Shown piece by piece: positions 1 through 9,578 of a DNA stretch of 64,000 bases. The notes beneath the pieces are model-generated. The model was not told where the DNA came from and searched no databases. It saw nothing but the letters and a program-made list of their open reading frames with translations. Made by a program: the position numbers and the translations under genes. Positions within the stretch are counted from its first letter, which is position 1. The number at the start of each line of letters is the position of its first letter. Source of the stretch: Engelhardtia mirabilis (GTDB taxonomy: Bacteria > Planctomycetota > UBA1135 > GCA-002686595); assembly GCA_007751255.1 (NCBI GenBank), contig CP036296.1, positions 1,922,001 to 1,986,000 of the forward strand, in the 5' to 3' direction.

Positions 1-2
1 TC

Positions 3-641
3 CGGCGCGCGATCGGGCTGGCTCCGACGAGTCCGCTCGAGCCTGCGGCGCCGCCCGATCCGTGGCGCTCGGCCCTGCCGAGCCTCGACGAGGCCTTCGC
101 CGCAGCCCGCGCTGCGCGAGTCGACTTGGCCGCTCTGCGCGCCGGCTACGAGGCCCAGGAGGAGCGGGTCAAGGCGGCGGTCCGCGGGCAGTTCCCGAGG
201 CTCAACGTCGGACTGAACACCGCGCGGGACACGGGCGCCGTGGAGACCGTCGGCGTGGGAGTCACCATCGACCTTCCGATCTTCGATCGCGCCCAGGGTC
301 GCATCGCGTCGGAGCGCGCCAACCGTTCGGCGCTCCTGGCCGAGTACACCGCGCGCGAATTCGCCCTGCGGGCGGACCTGGCCGCGATTCTGTCGGAGCT
401 CGAGCGACTTGGGCCCGAGATCGAGGCGCAGCTCAGCTACTGGGACGATCGAAGTGCTTCCCTGGCCGAGCTAGAGCGACTGGAGTCGAATCAGATGATG
501 GACCTCTTCGGTGTCGAGTCGATGCGGATGACCACGGCCACCGCACACCTGGACCTGATCCGGCTGCAGCAGCGCCAGGCCGAGCTGCGCGTGGGGCTCG
601 AAGCCGTGACGGGGCGATTCGACGGGCAGGAGCTGGAATGA
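3..641 (+). CDS. TolC-family outer membrane efflux protein, 5' part missing
   Basis: This frame is open from the left edge and encodes the C-terminal part of an outer-membrane factor, the channel of a tripartite efflux pump. About 212 residues are visible. They are helical and rich in Ala, Glu and Arg, as in the periplasmic coiled-coil barrel of TolC. A stretch reading VGVGVTIDLPIFDRAQGR matches the conserved second-repeat segment of this family, where a strand ends in a P-x-F/L-D motif. The stop overlaps the start of the adaptor gene (ATGA), and the RND pump follows, so the three form one operon. The family call is firm. The substrate is unknown and the true start lies outside the window. 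Confidence 0.85.
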   Translation, partial: RRAIGLAPTSPLEPAAPPDPWRSALPSLDEAFAAARAARVDLAALRAGYEAQEERVKAAVRGQFPRLNVGLNTARDTGAVETVGVGVTIDLPIFDRAQGRIASERANRSALLAEYTAREFALRADLAAILSELERLGPEIEAQLSYWDDRSASLAELERLESNQMMDLFGVESMRMTTATAHLDLIRLQQRQAELRVGLEAVTGRFDGQELE

Positions 642-1747
642 TGCGCCCGATCGGCATCGCGGCAGTGGTCGTCCTGGTCGGGTTGGGCGCGGGCGTCTGG
701 GCCGAGCGGCAGGGGTTGGTGCCGGGCTGGCTCGGTGGGGCCGCAGCGCCGGATCCGGCCACCGCGCCCTCGGGCCGCGACCAGCCGCAGGCTTCCCGGG
801 TGGACGTCTCGACCGTCCGCGCCGGAAGCCTCGGGGTGACGCTCGAGATGCTCGGAACCGCCACAGCCATGCCCGGCAGCGCGGTCGCGGCGACCCTGGC
901 GAGTGATGTGATCGTGGTGCGTCGCATGGCAACACCGGGTGATCACGTCGAAGCGGGCGCGGCCCTGCTCGAGGTCCAATCCACGCCGCGCCTGGCGAAC
1001 GATCTGCTCGTCGCCGAAGCGGCGATCGAACGAGCGCGGGCGACGTTGGAGTCCGTGCAGGGGCGGGTGGAAGCGAAGCTGGCGACTCGCGCGGACCTGT
1101 TGTTAGCGCAGCAGGCCCTGCAGTTCGCCGAGCTCGACCTGTCGACCAAGCGGGCCTTGGTGCCTGCGGACAACGGAATCGTGCGCGCCACCGTCAGCGG
1201 CAGCCTGACCGCGTTGGACGCACCGATCGGGGGCCTCGTAAGCGCGGGAACGGCGCTGTGCCAGATCGCGCCCGACGACGCCCTGCGGGTGAGGTTCGGG
1301 ATCCCGCTGCGGCGTGCACAGGACCTGCCCGTCGGTCTCGAGCTCGAAGTGGTCGACCTGCTGGGGGGCTCGGGCGCGGTGGCGACGGTCTCGCTCGCGC
1401 GGATCGAGGCGGAGGTCGACGGCTCGACCCAGACGCTGGTCGGTTGGTCGGAGGCCATCGACCCGCTCCTGATCGTGCCCGGCACACCGCTGCGGGTCAC
1501 GGCCCGGGTGCAGAGCCCGGTGGCCCTACTCGTCGACCGAACAGCGGTGGTGCTTTCGGACGATGGGCCCTCGGTGTTCACGGTCGACGCCGGAGTCGCC
1601 CATCGCCACGCGATCGAAGTGGTCGCCGGCGACGCTCGGACCATCTGCCTGCGCTCGGACGACCTGGCCACCGGCGACGAGGTGGTCGTGCTCGGTGGCT
1701 ACGAGCTCGAGGAAGGCCTGCCAGTCGAGATCGAGGGCCGCCCTTGA
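638..1747 (+). CDS. RND efflux periplasmic adaptor (HlyD/MFP family)
   Basis: This 369-residue protein would link the inner-membrane pump to the outer-membrane channel. It opens with an N-terminal membrane anchor (about residues 4-25). A lipoyl-like half-motif around VVRRMATPGDHVEAG follows, then a short alpha-hairpin (about 120-165, IERARATLESVQGRVEAKL), then beta-barrel and membrane-proximal domains. The start was chosen at the ATG that overlaps the upstream TGA; a second ATG follows at once, so initiation could be one codon later. The 3' end overlaps the pump gene through TTGA. The hairpin is short, as in metal- or small-molecule-type adaptors, but no metal-binding motif is visible, so substrate is not assigned. 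Confidence 0.88.
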   Translation: MMRPIGIAAVVVLVGLGAGVWAERQGLVPGWLGGAAAPDPATAPSGRDQPQASRVDVSTVRAGSLGVTLEMLGTATAMPGSAVAATLASDVIVVRRMATPGDHVEAGAALLEVQSTPRLANDLLVAEAAIERARATLESVQGRVEAKLATRADLLLAQQALQFAELDLSTKRALVPADNGIVRATVSGSLTALDAPIGGLVSAGTALCQIAPDDALRVRFGIPLRRAQDLPVGLELEVVDLLGGSGAVATVSLARIEAEVDGSTQTLVGWSEAIDPLLIVPGTPLRVTARVQSPVALLVDRTAVVLSDDGPSVFTVDAGVAHRHAIEVVAGDARTICLRSDDLATGDEVVVLGGYELEEGLPVEIEGRP

Positions 1748-4700
1748 GCCTGTTGGAACTGGCCAGTCGCCGCGGCAAGGCCCTGCTCGCGCTCTTCGCG
1801 GCCGTGGCCGTGGCCGGGGCGTTGGTCGCCACGCAGCTCCCGGTGGCCCTCTTTCCACAGGTCAGCTTCCCGCGGATCGTGGTCTCGGTCGACGCCGGCG
1901 ATCGCCCTGCCGATCAGATGTTGGTCGCCGTCTCGATCCCGCTTGAAGAGGCCCTGCGCGCGCTGCCCGGTGTTCGCAACGTGCGCTCGAAGACCAGCCG
2001 GGGCAGCGCCGAGTTGTCGCTGGACTTCTCCTGGGGCGACGACATGACCAGCGGTCTGCTGCTGGTCGAGGCTGCCATGACCCAAGCGGTCGCGGACCTG
2101 CCGCCCTCGACGCGCTTCGTCGTGCGACGCATGGACCCGACCGTGTTCCCCGTCGTAGCGCTCTCGCTGGTGTCCGACCACGAGCCCGGCACCCGGCTGT
2201 GGGAGCGTGCCTACCGCGAGGTACGGCCGGCCCTTCTGGCACTCGACGGAGTGGCGCGGGTGAGCGTGATCGGAGGGGCGCGCGAGGAGTTGCAGGTGGT
2301 GATCGACCCGGACGTGCTGAGCGCCAATGGGCTGACGATCTCCGACATCGCCGGCGCGGTGGGGAGCTGGAGCACGACCCTGGCCCTGGGCCGGGTCGAG
2401 GACTTCTACAAGCTCGATCTGATTCTGACAGCACCCCAGGTCACCGACGCGGCGACGCTCGAGTCCCTGGTGCTGAAGGCCGAACCGGGCCGCCTCCTGA
2501 GGTTGCGGGACGTGGCCACGGTCCAGTCGGCGCCGGAGCCGGTCTGGACCCGGGTCACCGCGGACGGGCGCGAGGCGGTCCTGGTGCAGGTCTACCAGCA
2601 ACCCCAGGGAAACACGGTCGCCATCTCGGCCAACGTCGAGCGGACCCTGGAGCGCATCCGGGCGGGCCTGCCCGCCGGCAACCACCTCTCGGTCTGGTAC
2701 GACCAGAGTGACCTCGTCAACGCCTCCGCCGCCAGCGTGCGCGACGCCGTGCTGCTGGGGACGCTGCTGGCCGGGCTGGTGCTGCTCGCCTTCCTGCGTG
2801 ACCTACGCATCACCCTGGTGGCGATGGTCGTCGTGCCCAGTGTGTTGGCTTCGTCCTGCCTGCTGCTGTTCATGCTGGGTCAGAGCCTGAACATGATGAC
2901 CCTGGGCGGGATGGCGGCCGCGGTGGGTCTGATCATCGACGACGCAATCGTCGTGGTGGAGCACATCGTCGCGCGCCTCTCGAACCCCGCCGACAGGGAC
3001 CTGCGGCGGAGCTCGTCGCCGGTCCTCGCCGCGGCCAGCGAGTTCAGTCGGCCGCTCTTGGGCGCGTCGCTGGCCACGATCATCATCCACCTGCCGCCGG
3101 TGTTCCTGACCGGCGTCACCGGCGAGTTCTTCAAGGCCCTGTCCTTGACGATGGCCCTGAGCCTGATCATCTCGTTCCTGATGGCCTGGCTCGCCATCCC
3201 GCTCTTGGCCGGGCGGCTGTTGGATCTGGAGCGGATCAACCTCCAAGCCTCGGGCAGGGTCTTCTCCCTCGTCGAACAGGCCTTTGGCTGGTCCCTGCGA
3301 GCGGCAACCCGACTGCGCTGGGGGATCCCCCTGCTCTGTGTGGGCTGGCTGGCCCTGGGCTGGATGGCCCTCGGACGGCTGCCCAGCGGCTTCATGCCGA
3401 CCATGGACGAGGGCGGCTTCGTGCTCGACTACTTCGCGGCTCCCGGGACGTCGTTGAGCGAGACCGATCGCCAGGTCCGCAAGGTCGAGCAGATCCTGCG
3501 CGACACGCCCGAGGTCGACACCTACTCGCGGCGCACCGGAGTGCAGCTCGGGGGCGGTCTGACCGAGGCCAACGAGGGTGATTTCTTCGTCAGGCTGAAA
3601 CCCCAGCCGCGGCGACCGATCGAGGAGGTCATGGCCGACGTGCGCGGCGGCATCGAACGCGCGGCGCCCGGCCTCAACGTCGAGTTGCTCCAACTGATGG
3701 AGGACCTGATCGGGGACCTGACCGCCGTGCCCCAGCCGATCGAGGTCAAGCTCACCGCCCGTGATCCCGCCCTGCTGCCCGACCAAGCGGTCATGGTGGC
3801 CGAGCGCCTGGCCCGCCTGCCCGGCATCGTGGACGTCAACGACGGGCGCAACATCGCCGGCGACGCGCTCGAGGTCCGCCTGGATCCGCAAGCGATGTCG
3901 ATTCTGGGCCTGGATCCGTCCAGCGTCGCGACGCAACTGCGAACGCTGCTGGCGGGTGACGTGGTCGGCACCGTGATCGAGCAACCCCGTTCGATCGCCA
4001 TCAGGCTCTGGTCCCACGAGGACGATCGAGGGGTCGAGGACGACGTCGGTCGACTGCGGCTGACCAGCGCCAACGGATCGACGGCCCTGCTCGCCGAGGT
4101 GGCGACGATCACCCGCGTCGCAGGCCAGCCGAGCATCAGCCGCGAGGGCCTGCTGGAAACGATCTCGGTCACGGCCAGGACCGACGGACTCGACCTGGGC
4201 CGGGCGATTCGGCTGGTGCAGGGCGACCTCGATCAGCCCGGAGTCCTGGGCGAGGGCGTCTCCTACCGGCTCGGCGGCCTGTTCGGGGAGCAGCAGCGGG
4301 CGTTCAAGTCGCTGACGGCGGTCTTCGGCGCGGCGGTGGTGCTGCTGCTGCTGTTGATCCTGTTCATCTACGACAGCTTCCGCATCGCCCTGCTCCTGAC
4401 CGGAGCCTGCCTCTTGACCATGCCGGCGGTGGCCCTGGGCCTGCTGGCGACCGGCACCGAGCTCAACATCTCGTCGATGATGGGGTTCGCCATGATCGTC
4501 GGCGCGGCGGCGGAGATCGGCGTGTTCTACACCTCGGAGTTTCGAGCCCTCCTCGCCAAGGGCGTCCCGAGGGCCCGCGCACTGACCGAGGCGGCTACCG
4601 TGCGCCTGCGACCGATCACGATGACGACCTTGGCGGCGGTGTTGGCCCTGGCGCCCTTGGCCCTGGGCATTGGCGAGGGCGCGGCGATGTTGCGACCACT

Positions 4701-4803
4701 CGCGATCGGGATCATCTCGGGCTTGGCGGTGCAGGTGCCGATCATCCTGATCGTCTTTCCGTCGCTGCTGAGCTTCGGCCGATCGACGCCGGGGCACGGT
4801 TAG
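1744..4803 (+). CDS. RND-family efflux pump, inner membrane subunit
   Basis: This is a 1019-residue proton-driven resistance-nodulation-division transporter of normal length for the family. After the first membrane helix comes the periplasmic porter segment starting LPVALFPQVSFPRIVVSV. Then come clustered helices with the proton-relay pair in GLIIDDAIVVVEHI (TM4), a second periplasmic half beginning near FMPTMDEGGFVLDY, and six C-terminal helices. The start is a TTG inside a TTGA overlap with the adaptor stop; the next in-frame Met would delete the first helix. Placement directly after adaptor and channel genes makes a complete export system. The DD pair resembles the HAE-1 group more than heavy-metal pumps, but the substrate is not resolved. 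Confidence 0.92.
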   Translation: MSLLELASRRGKALLALFAAVAVAGALVATQLPVALFPQVSFPRIVVSVDAGDRPADQMLVAVSIPLEEALRALPGVRNVRSKTSRGSAELSLDFSWGDDMTSGLLLVEAAMTQAVADLPPSTRFVVRRMDPTVFPVVALSLVSDHEPGTRLWERAYREVRPALLALDGVARVSVIGGAREELQVVIDPDVLSANGLTISDIAGAVGSWSTTLALGRVEDFYKLDLILTAPQVTDAATLESLVLKAEPGRLLRLRDVATVQSAPEPVWTRVTADGREAVLVQVYQQPQGNTVAISANVERTLERIRAGLPAGNHLSVWYDQSDLVNASAASVRDAVLLGTLLAGLVLLAFLRDLRITLVAMVVVPSVLASSCLLLFMLGQSLNMMTLGGMAAAVGLIIDDAIVVVEHIVARLSNPADRDLRRSSSPVLAAASEFSRPLLGASLATIIIHLPPVFLTGVTGEFFKALSLTMALSLIISFLMAWLAIPLLAGRLLDLERINLQASGRVFSLVEQAFGWSLRAATRLRWGIPLLCVGWLALGWMALGRLPSGFMPTMDEGGFVLDYFAAPGTSLSETDRQVRKVEQILRDTPEVDTYSRRTGVQLGGGLTEANEGDFFVRLKPQPRRPIEEVMADVRGGIERAAPGLNVELLQLMEDLIGDLTAVPQPIEVKLTARDPALLPDQAVMVAERLARLPGIVDVNDGRNIAGDALEVRLDPQAMSILGLDPSSVATQLRTLLAGDVVGTVIEQPRSIAIRLWSHEDDRGVEDDVGRLRLTSANGSTALLAEVATITRVAGQPSISREGLLETISVTARTDGLDLGRAIRLVQGDLDQPGVLGEGVSYRLGGLFGEQQRAFKSLTAVFGAAVVLLLLLILFIYDSFRIALLLTGACLLTMPAVALGLLATGTELNISSMMGFAMIVGAAAEIGVFYTSEFRALLAKGVPRARALTEAATVRLRPITMTTLAAVLALAPLALGIGEGAAMLRPLAIGIISGLAVQVPIILIVFPSLLSFGRSTPGHG

Positions 4804-4834
4804 TACGTCGGACGGAGAGCCAGGATCCGCACGA

Positions 4835-4869
4835 ACGTCGGCCGGCGCCGAGCGCGATCCGGCCGACGT
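4835..4869. terminator. Bidirectional hairpin between convergent genes
   Basis: A perfect 11 bp inverted repeat (arms 4835-4845 and 4859-4869, 13-base loop) fills most of the gap between the pump gene and the convergent dehydrogenase gene. There is no clear T tract, so this is a terminator by position and structure only. Confidence 0.5.
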
Positions 4870-4884
4870 CCGAGCCTCCCGGTC

Positions 4885-5643
4885 TCAGAGATTCTGACCG
4901 CCCGAGACCTCGATGCGTTGCCCCGTCACCCACTGGTTGCCGCCCAGCAGCAGGCTCGCGATGGCACCACCCACGTCGTCGGGCAGGCCGACCCGCCCCA
5001 GGGCCGTGTTGGCGGCGATGAATCGATTCAGCTCCGGGTCGTCGCGGACCACGCCGCCGCCGAAGTCGGTCTCGATTGCCCCGGGCGCCACGACGTTGAC
5101 GGTGATCCCGCGCGGACCGAGCTCTTTGGCCAGATAGCGGGTGAGCACCTCGACCGCGCCCTTCATGGCCCCGTAGGCCGCATAGCCGGGCAAGGCGAAG
5201 CGCGTCAGGCCCGACGACAGGTTCACGATCCGGCCCCCGTCGGCGATCAGCGGCAGGAGGCGCTGGGTCAGGAAGAAGACGCCCTTCAGGTGGACGTTCA
5301 TCAACTGGTCGAACTCGGCCTCGGTCGTTTCGGCGAAGGGCTTGTGGACGCCGAAGCCCGCGTTGTTGACCAGGAAGTCGAAGGTCCGCCGGCTCCACTG
5401 GCGCTCGAGGGTCCGCGAGAGCTCCCGCGCCGCCGCCTCGAAGCCGGCGGTGTCGCTGGTGTCGAGTTGCAGGGCCGCGGCCCGACCGCCGCGGGATTCG
5501 ATCTGGCCTACCACCTCGGCTGCCGCCTCGGCGTTCTCGAGGTAGGTCGGCACGACGCCGACGCCCTGGTCGGCCAGGTGGAGCGCGGTGCTGCGGCCCA
5601 ATCCGCGGCTGCCGCCGGTGATCACGGCGATCTTGTTCGTCAT
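4885..5643 (-). CDS. SDR-family NAD(P)-dependent oxidoreductase
   Basis: This 252-residue protein is a classical short-chain dehydrogenase/reductase. It has the Rossmann glycine motif TGGSRGLG (residues 9-16), NNAG, an NLSSG segment carrying the catalytic serine, and the catalytic Y-x3-K in YAAYGAMKG. The C-terminal segment GNQWVTGQRIEVSGGQNL closes a typical FabG-like fold. The start was placed at the ATG preceded by GGAG about nine bases upstream; a further in-frame ATG lies five codons earlier. Substrate cannot be read from the sequence, and SDRs of this size act on many alcohols and ketones. It appears to be a single gene, with no overlap to the next minus-strand gene. Confidence 0.88.
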   Translation of the reverse strand: MTNKIAVITGGSRGLGRSTALHLADQGVGVVPTYLENAEAAAEVVGQIESRGGRAAALQLDTSDTAGFEAAARELSRTLERQWSRRTFDFLVNNAGFGVHKPFAETTEAEFDQLMNVHLKGVFFLTQRLLPLIADGGRIVNLSSGLTRFALPGYAAYGAMKGAVEVLTRYLAKELGPRGITVNVVAPGAIETDFGGGVVRDDPELNRFIAANTALGRVGLPDDVGGAIASLLLGGNQWVTGQRIEVSGGQNL

Positions 5644-5708
5644 CGGTCGTGTCTCCATGGGATCAGCTGTGCCGAAAGATCGCAGCCTGCTCGTCGCTGC
5701 AATGCTCC

Positions 5709-6311
5709 TCAACGCGCACGGGCCAGCAGCGTGCGCGGTGGCAACCATGGCGCCAGAAGGGAAACTACCGGCTGCCGCCGCAGGGGTGCCGGCAAGGAAT
5801 GGAGAATGCGCCCCTGTGGCTCGAAACCCGCGCGGTCGAGCAGGCCGATCAGGTCCGGCTCGGTGAAGCGGTGCAGGTGTTCGGGATGGGCCCAGAAGGC
5901 TCGCGCGCCGGGGGTCGCCAGGGCCAGGGCGCGACGCAGTCGGCCGCGCTGCGGCAGCACCCACTCGGCCACGGCGACCGGCGTTCCGGCCGGGGTGATC
6001 GCGCGCAACTCGGCCAGGAAGGCCCCCGGATCGGGCAGGTGGACCAGGGCGTCGCACAGCCAGACGGCCTCGAAGGCGGGCAGCCCCGCGCTCCAGCCCG
6101 CGGCGCTGAGATCCCTCTGGAGCACCTCGCACCCGCGAGTCCGCGCCGCCGACAGGACTGCGGCGTCGCGGTCCAGACCGAAACTACCCGGCCCGAAGTG
6201 GGCCAGGTAGGTCCCGGGTCCACAGGCGGCGTCGAGCACGGCCCGGTGACCGAGGTCGAGGACCGCCTCGATCGCTCGCAGCTTGCGCGGTCGTCGTGCG
6301 CGATGACTCAA
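5709..6311 (-). CDS. Class I SAM-dependent methyltransferase
   Basis: About 200 residues with a Rossmann-type SAM site: AVLDAACGPGTYLAHF is motif I, GLDRDAAVL supplies the acidic residue after strand 2, and CDALVHLPDP is the motif-IV region of Methyltransf_11-like enzymes. A C-terminal stretch HLHRFTEPDLIGLLDRAGF is also typical of this group. There is no good ATG near the domain start, so a TTG just after the upstream nitrilase-fusion gene was chosen. No clear Shine-Dalgarno precedes it, so the first residues are uncertain. The methyl acceptor is unknown; lipid, quinone and small-molecule acceptors are all possible. Confidence 0.75.
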   Translation of the reverse strand: MSHRARRPRKLRAIEAVLDLGHRAVLDAACGPGTYLAHFGPGSFGLDRDAAVLSAARTRGCEVLQRDLSAAGWSAGLPAFEAVWLCDALVHLPDPGAFLAELRAITPAGTPVAVAEWVLPQRGRLRRALALATPGARAFWAHPEHLHRFTEPDLIGLLDRAGFEPQGRILHSLPAPLRRQPVVSLLAPWLPPRTLLARAR

Positions 6312-6349
6312 GGGAGCGAGGTCAAGTGGTCCGTCCGATCGTCGCCCGA

Positions 6350-7939
6350 TCAGGCCTCGAACGGCGGTTCGCCCTCGGCCTGGTAGGTCACCTGGTAGAT
6401 GTCCTTGCGGCGGTCGTTCCAGTTCTGAACGGTGCCCCGCAGGCGGTGGCGACGGAGCTGCTCGATGTCCACGTCCTGGACCACCAGCGTCTCGATGTTC
6501 GGCGTGCACTCGGCCGCCACTCCGTCGCGCGCGAAGGGCACGTCCGACGGCGTGAAGATGCCCGACTGGGCGTAGTGCACGTCGGCGTTGTCCACGAAAG
6601 GCAGGTTGCCGGTGCAGCCGGACAGGACCGCGTACACGTGGTTCTCGATGCAGCGCGCCTGGGCGCAGGTGCGCACGCGCAGGTAGCCGTCGCGGTCGTT
6701 GGTGTTGAAGGGCACCAACAGGATCTGGGCGCCCTTGGCCGCGGCGATTCGCGTCAGCTCCGGGAACTCGACGTCGTAGCAGATCTGGATCGAGACCATG
6801 CCGCGGTCGGTGTCGAAGACCTCGATCGTGTCGCCGGGCGTCGCGCCCCACCAGCGCCGCTCGGAGGGCGTGATGTGGATCTTGTACTGGCGGTCGATGC
6901 CACCGTCGCGGTGGAACAGGTAGGCGCAGTTGCGCAGGTGGTCACCCTCGACCACGAACTGCGAGCCGCCCACGATATTGACGTTGTACTTGATCGCCAT
7001 CTGGGTGAAGAAGTCCAGGTAGCGCGGGGTCATCTCGGCCAGCTTGCGAGCCGCCTCCTGGGGGCTCTTGTGCTTGCCCATGAAGGACAGCATCTGGGTC
7101 GTCATCAGCTCCGGGAAGACCACGAAGTCGGCTTTGAAGTCCGAGGCGGCGTCGATGAAGAACTCGCACTGGGCCTCGAACTCGTCCACCGACGAGATCG
7201 AGCGCATCAGGTACTGGACCGCGGCGATGCGGACCTTGTGGACGCGCTGGAAGCTGCGCCGCGGGTCGGCCACGTAGTCGAGGTTGGTCCACTCCAGGAA
7301 GGTCGCGTAGCCGCAGGAGGCCTCGTCGCTGGGCAGGTAGTTCGGGATCAGCTGCTTGAGCACGAAGCCGTTGGCCGTCTGCGTGGTCAGCACCGGATCG
7401 TAGATCTGGCCGTCGCGGACCTTCTCGGCGTACTCCCGCGCGCTGAGCTGGTCCGCGTACTTGTGGTAGTTGGGGATGCGACCACCCACGATGCAGCGGG
7501 CCACGTTGTAGTGCCGCGCCAACTCCCGCCGGGCCTCGTACAGCCGCCGCGCCAGCTTGAGGCCGCGGAAGTCCGGGTGGACCATGACCTCGATCCCGTA
7601 GAGGGTGTCGCCCTTGGGGTCGTGGTTGCGAATGAAACCGGCATCGGCGATCTCCTTCCAATCGTGCCACTCGTTGTAGTCCCCGAAGTCGACGATCAAG
7701 GACGCGGACGAGGCCACGATGCGCCCCTCGTACTCGACGACCTGCTGTCCTTCGGGGAAGACCTCGAGTTGACTGACGATCTGCTCACGCCCCCAAGGCA
7801 GCATGCCCGGGAAGCACAGCTGCTGCATCTCGATCAGCGCTTCGAAGTCCTCGATCGTGAGGGAGCGAACCACGATCTCGCGTTCGAAGTCCTCCAGGCG
7901 CAGCTTGATCTCGGGCTTGTTGAATCGATCTTCGGTCAT
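6350..7939 (-). CDS. GNAT acetyltransferase-nitrilase (carbon-nitrogen hydrolase) fusion
   Basis: This 529-residue protein carries two enzyme domains. Residues about 22-225 form a GNAT acetyltransferase with [20 protein letters not shown] in the acetyl-CoA-binding position. Residues about 235-520 form a carbon-nitrogen hydrolase with the Glu-Lys-Cys triad at E277 (FPELMT), K353 (YKIHITPSE) and C387 ([11 protein letters not shown]). The nitrilase superfamily cleaves or condenses amides. In this fused form the acyl and amide activities presumably act on one metabolite, but no substrate is established from sequence. The domain order is a known bacterial arrangement. The start is the first Met of a continuous frame; the gene runs toward the methyltransferase gene with 38 bases between. 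Confidence 0.9.
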   Translation of the reverse strand: MTEDRFNKPEIKLRLEDFEREIVVRSLTIEDFEALIEMQQLCFPGMLPWGREQIVSQLEVFPEGQQVVEYEGRIVASSASLIVDFGDYNEWHDWKEIADAGFIRNHDPKGDTLYGIEVMVHPDFRGLKLARRLYEARRELARHYNVARCIVGGRIPNYHKYADQLSAREYAEKVRDGQIYDPVLTTQTANGFVLKQLIPNYLPSDEASCGYATFLEWTNLDYVADPRRSFQRVHKVRIAAVQYLMRSISSVDEFEAQCEFFIDAASDFKADFVVFPELMTTQMLSFMGKHKSPQEAARKLAEMTPRYLDFFTQMAIKYNVNIVGGSQFVVEGDHLRNCAYLFHRDGGIDRQYKIHITPSERRWWGATPGDTIEVFDTDRGMVSIQICYDVEFPELTRIAAAKGAQILLVPFNTNDRDGYLRVRTCAQARCIENHVYAVLSGCTGNLPFVDNADVHYAQSGIFTPSDVPFARDGVAAECTPNIETLVVQDVDIEQLRRHRLRGTVQNWNDRRKDIYQVTYQAEGEPPFEA

Positions 7940-8145
7940 CGGTACTCGGTGCTGGCTGCGCTGGGGGGAGTAGGGGACGGGGTGGGCGCGGGGATCGAGC
8001 GGCCAGCTCGGACGAGTCGCGAACCCGTCGCCGGCGGAGACGGAGTCTAGCGCCGGCAGTGGCGGCTACAGCGTCCAGCGCTAGCGTCCAGCGCCAGCTC
8101 CGCCACGGGGGGCCGGGACGGGGCCGGGGCGGGTCTCGATCGGTC

Positions 8146-9426
8146 CTACGGGAGCTCGCCGCGGGAGGCCTGGGCGCCAGGCGACGCGGGGCGCGGCGTC
8201 GGCATCGAAGCCACCGTTCCCGATGGTGCGAGGAGCAGCAGCAGGGGCAGCGCCAGGACTCCGACGCCAGCCATCGCGACCAGCGTTGAAGCGTAGCCAT
8301 GCACGGCGATCAAGCCGCCGGCGACGGCCACCGCCCAGGATTCGCACAGGTTCGTGGCGCTCATATAGGCGCTGAACTGGGTGGCGGCCACCCGGGGATC
8401 GGTCAGATCCATGAACAGGGCGTAGCTGGCCGCCGTGAACGCGCCGATCGTCGCGTAGGCGAAGGTCAGGTGGGGGACCAGGGCGCCGGCGGAGCCCACG
8501 CTCGAGATGCCCGCTGCGGTCGTGAGCACGGCGACGGCCAACAACACGCCGACGAGGCCCGTGGCGCGGCGCGCGCCGATGCGGTCCGCGACTGCCCCGC
8601 CCACGAGACCACCCAGGGCGGCGGCGACCACCGCGTGAATCAGGAAGAATTGGCCGGCGACGTTGGTGTTCCCGTCGGCCAGGTCGCTCAGGATCGGTCC
8701 GGCGAAGGCGCCGAGGGCCTCGAAACCCGCGCCCGCCGTCGCGGCGAAGGCCAAGCCGACCCAGGTCCGGCGCTGACCGAGGCAAGCCAAGAGGATCGGA
8801 AGCAGCGCGGGAGCCGGTTGCGTCGCAGCGCGAGAACCGACCGCATCGGCCTCGCGATAGAACGCTGCCAGGACCAGGCCGCCCAGGAGTACCGCCAGGA
8901 GGGTCGCGACCAGGGCCCGTTCGCCCACCGCCCCGACCACGAGCAGCGCGCCGCCCCCAAGCAGTGAGCGCCCGGTCAGCATCCCGAGCTGCATCCAGCC
9001 GCTCAGGCGGCCGCGCTCATGGGGCGCGGTGTTGCGGATCATCAGGGCGTCGATGGCGGCGTCCTGGGTCGAGGCGCAGACCGCGTGGGCCACGAGGGCG
9101 ACCACCAGCAGCTCGAAGTGCGCCAGGGGATCGACCCGCAGCAGCGGCAGGAGCGTCGCCGCCATGGCGATCTGGGCGCCCGCGATCCAGCCCCGCAGAC
9201 CCCAGCGGCCGTTTCCGAGCCGGTCGATCATCGGCGCCCAGAGCCACTTGAAGGCCCAGGGCAGGACCAACCACGCCAGGAGGCTCCCGATTCGATCGGC
9301 CTCGACCCCCCTGGAGCGCAGCAGCGTCGGCAGGGCCCACCACAGGAACCCGATCGGCGCACCTTCGCAGAGGTAGAGCGCCGAGAAGAGCAGGCGGCGG
9401 CCGCCACGGGACTCGAGCAGGTTCAT
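8146..9426 (-). CDS. MFS transporter, AmpG-like
   Basis: A 426-residue protein with about twelve hydrophobic helices. The N-terminal segment LYLCEGAPIGFLWWALPTLL and the following WAFKWLWAPMIDRLGNG match the conserved start of the AmpG/acetyl-CoA transporter branch of the major facilitator superfamily. AmpG imports muropeptides released from peptidoglycan. Whether this protein does so, or carries another solute, cannot be told. Its tail is low-complexity and proline/serine-rich. The start ATG is the first in frame and begins directly before helix 1. No cell-wall recycling gene lies nearby, so the call stays at family level. Confidence 0.8.
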   Translation of the reverse strand: MNLLESRGGRRLLFSALYLCEGAPIGFLWWALPTLLRSRGVEADRIGSLLAWLVLPWAFKWLWAPMIDRLGNGRWGLRGWIAGAQIAMAATLLPLLRVDPLAHFELLVVALVAHAVCASTQDAAIDALMIRNTAPHERGRLSGWMQLGMLTGRSLLGGGALLVVGAVGERALVATLLAVLLGGLVLAAFYREADAVGSRAATQPAPALLPILLACLGQRRTWVGLAFAATAGAGFEALGAFAGPILSDLADGNTNVAGQFFLIHAVVAAALGGLVGGAVADRIGARRATGLVGVLLAVAVLTTAAGISSVGSAGALVPHLTFAYATIGAFTAASYALFMDLTDPRVAATQFSAYMSATNLCESWAVAVAGGLIAVHGYASTLVAMAGVGVLALPLLLLLAPSGTVASMPTPRPASPGAQASRGELP

Positions 9427-9578
9427 CGCCCGAACTTCGCGCTCCGGGGGCAGAGGTGTGCCGCTGTGCTCAGGGTTGAGATCATCGGAGCGGTCCGATG
9501 GCCGCCGCGGCCGAGCCTAGCCTCCGTTGGCCTGACTCCGCAGCCCGGTGCGTCCTCGCCGATTGGCGGCGTCGGACT

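Noticed and set aside
2803-4797. Long minus-strand open frame opposite the RND pump
   Set aside because: Its composition (Gln/Arg/His-rich, no motif) is that of an antisense shadow of GC-rich coding DNA. The plus-strand pump has clear family motifs.
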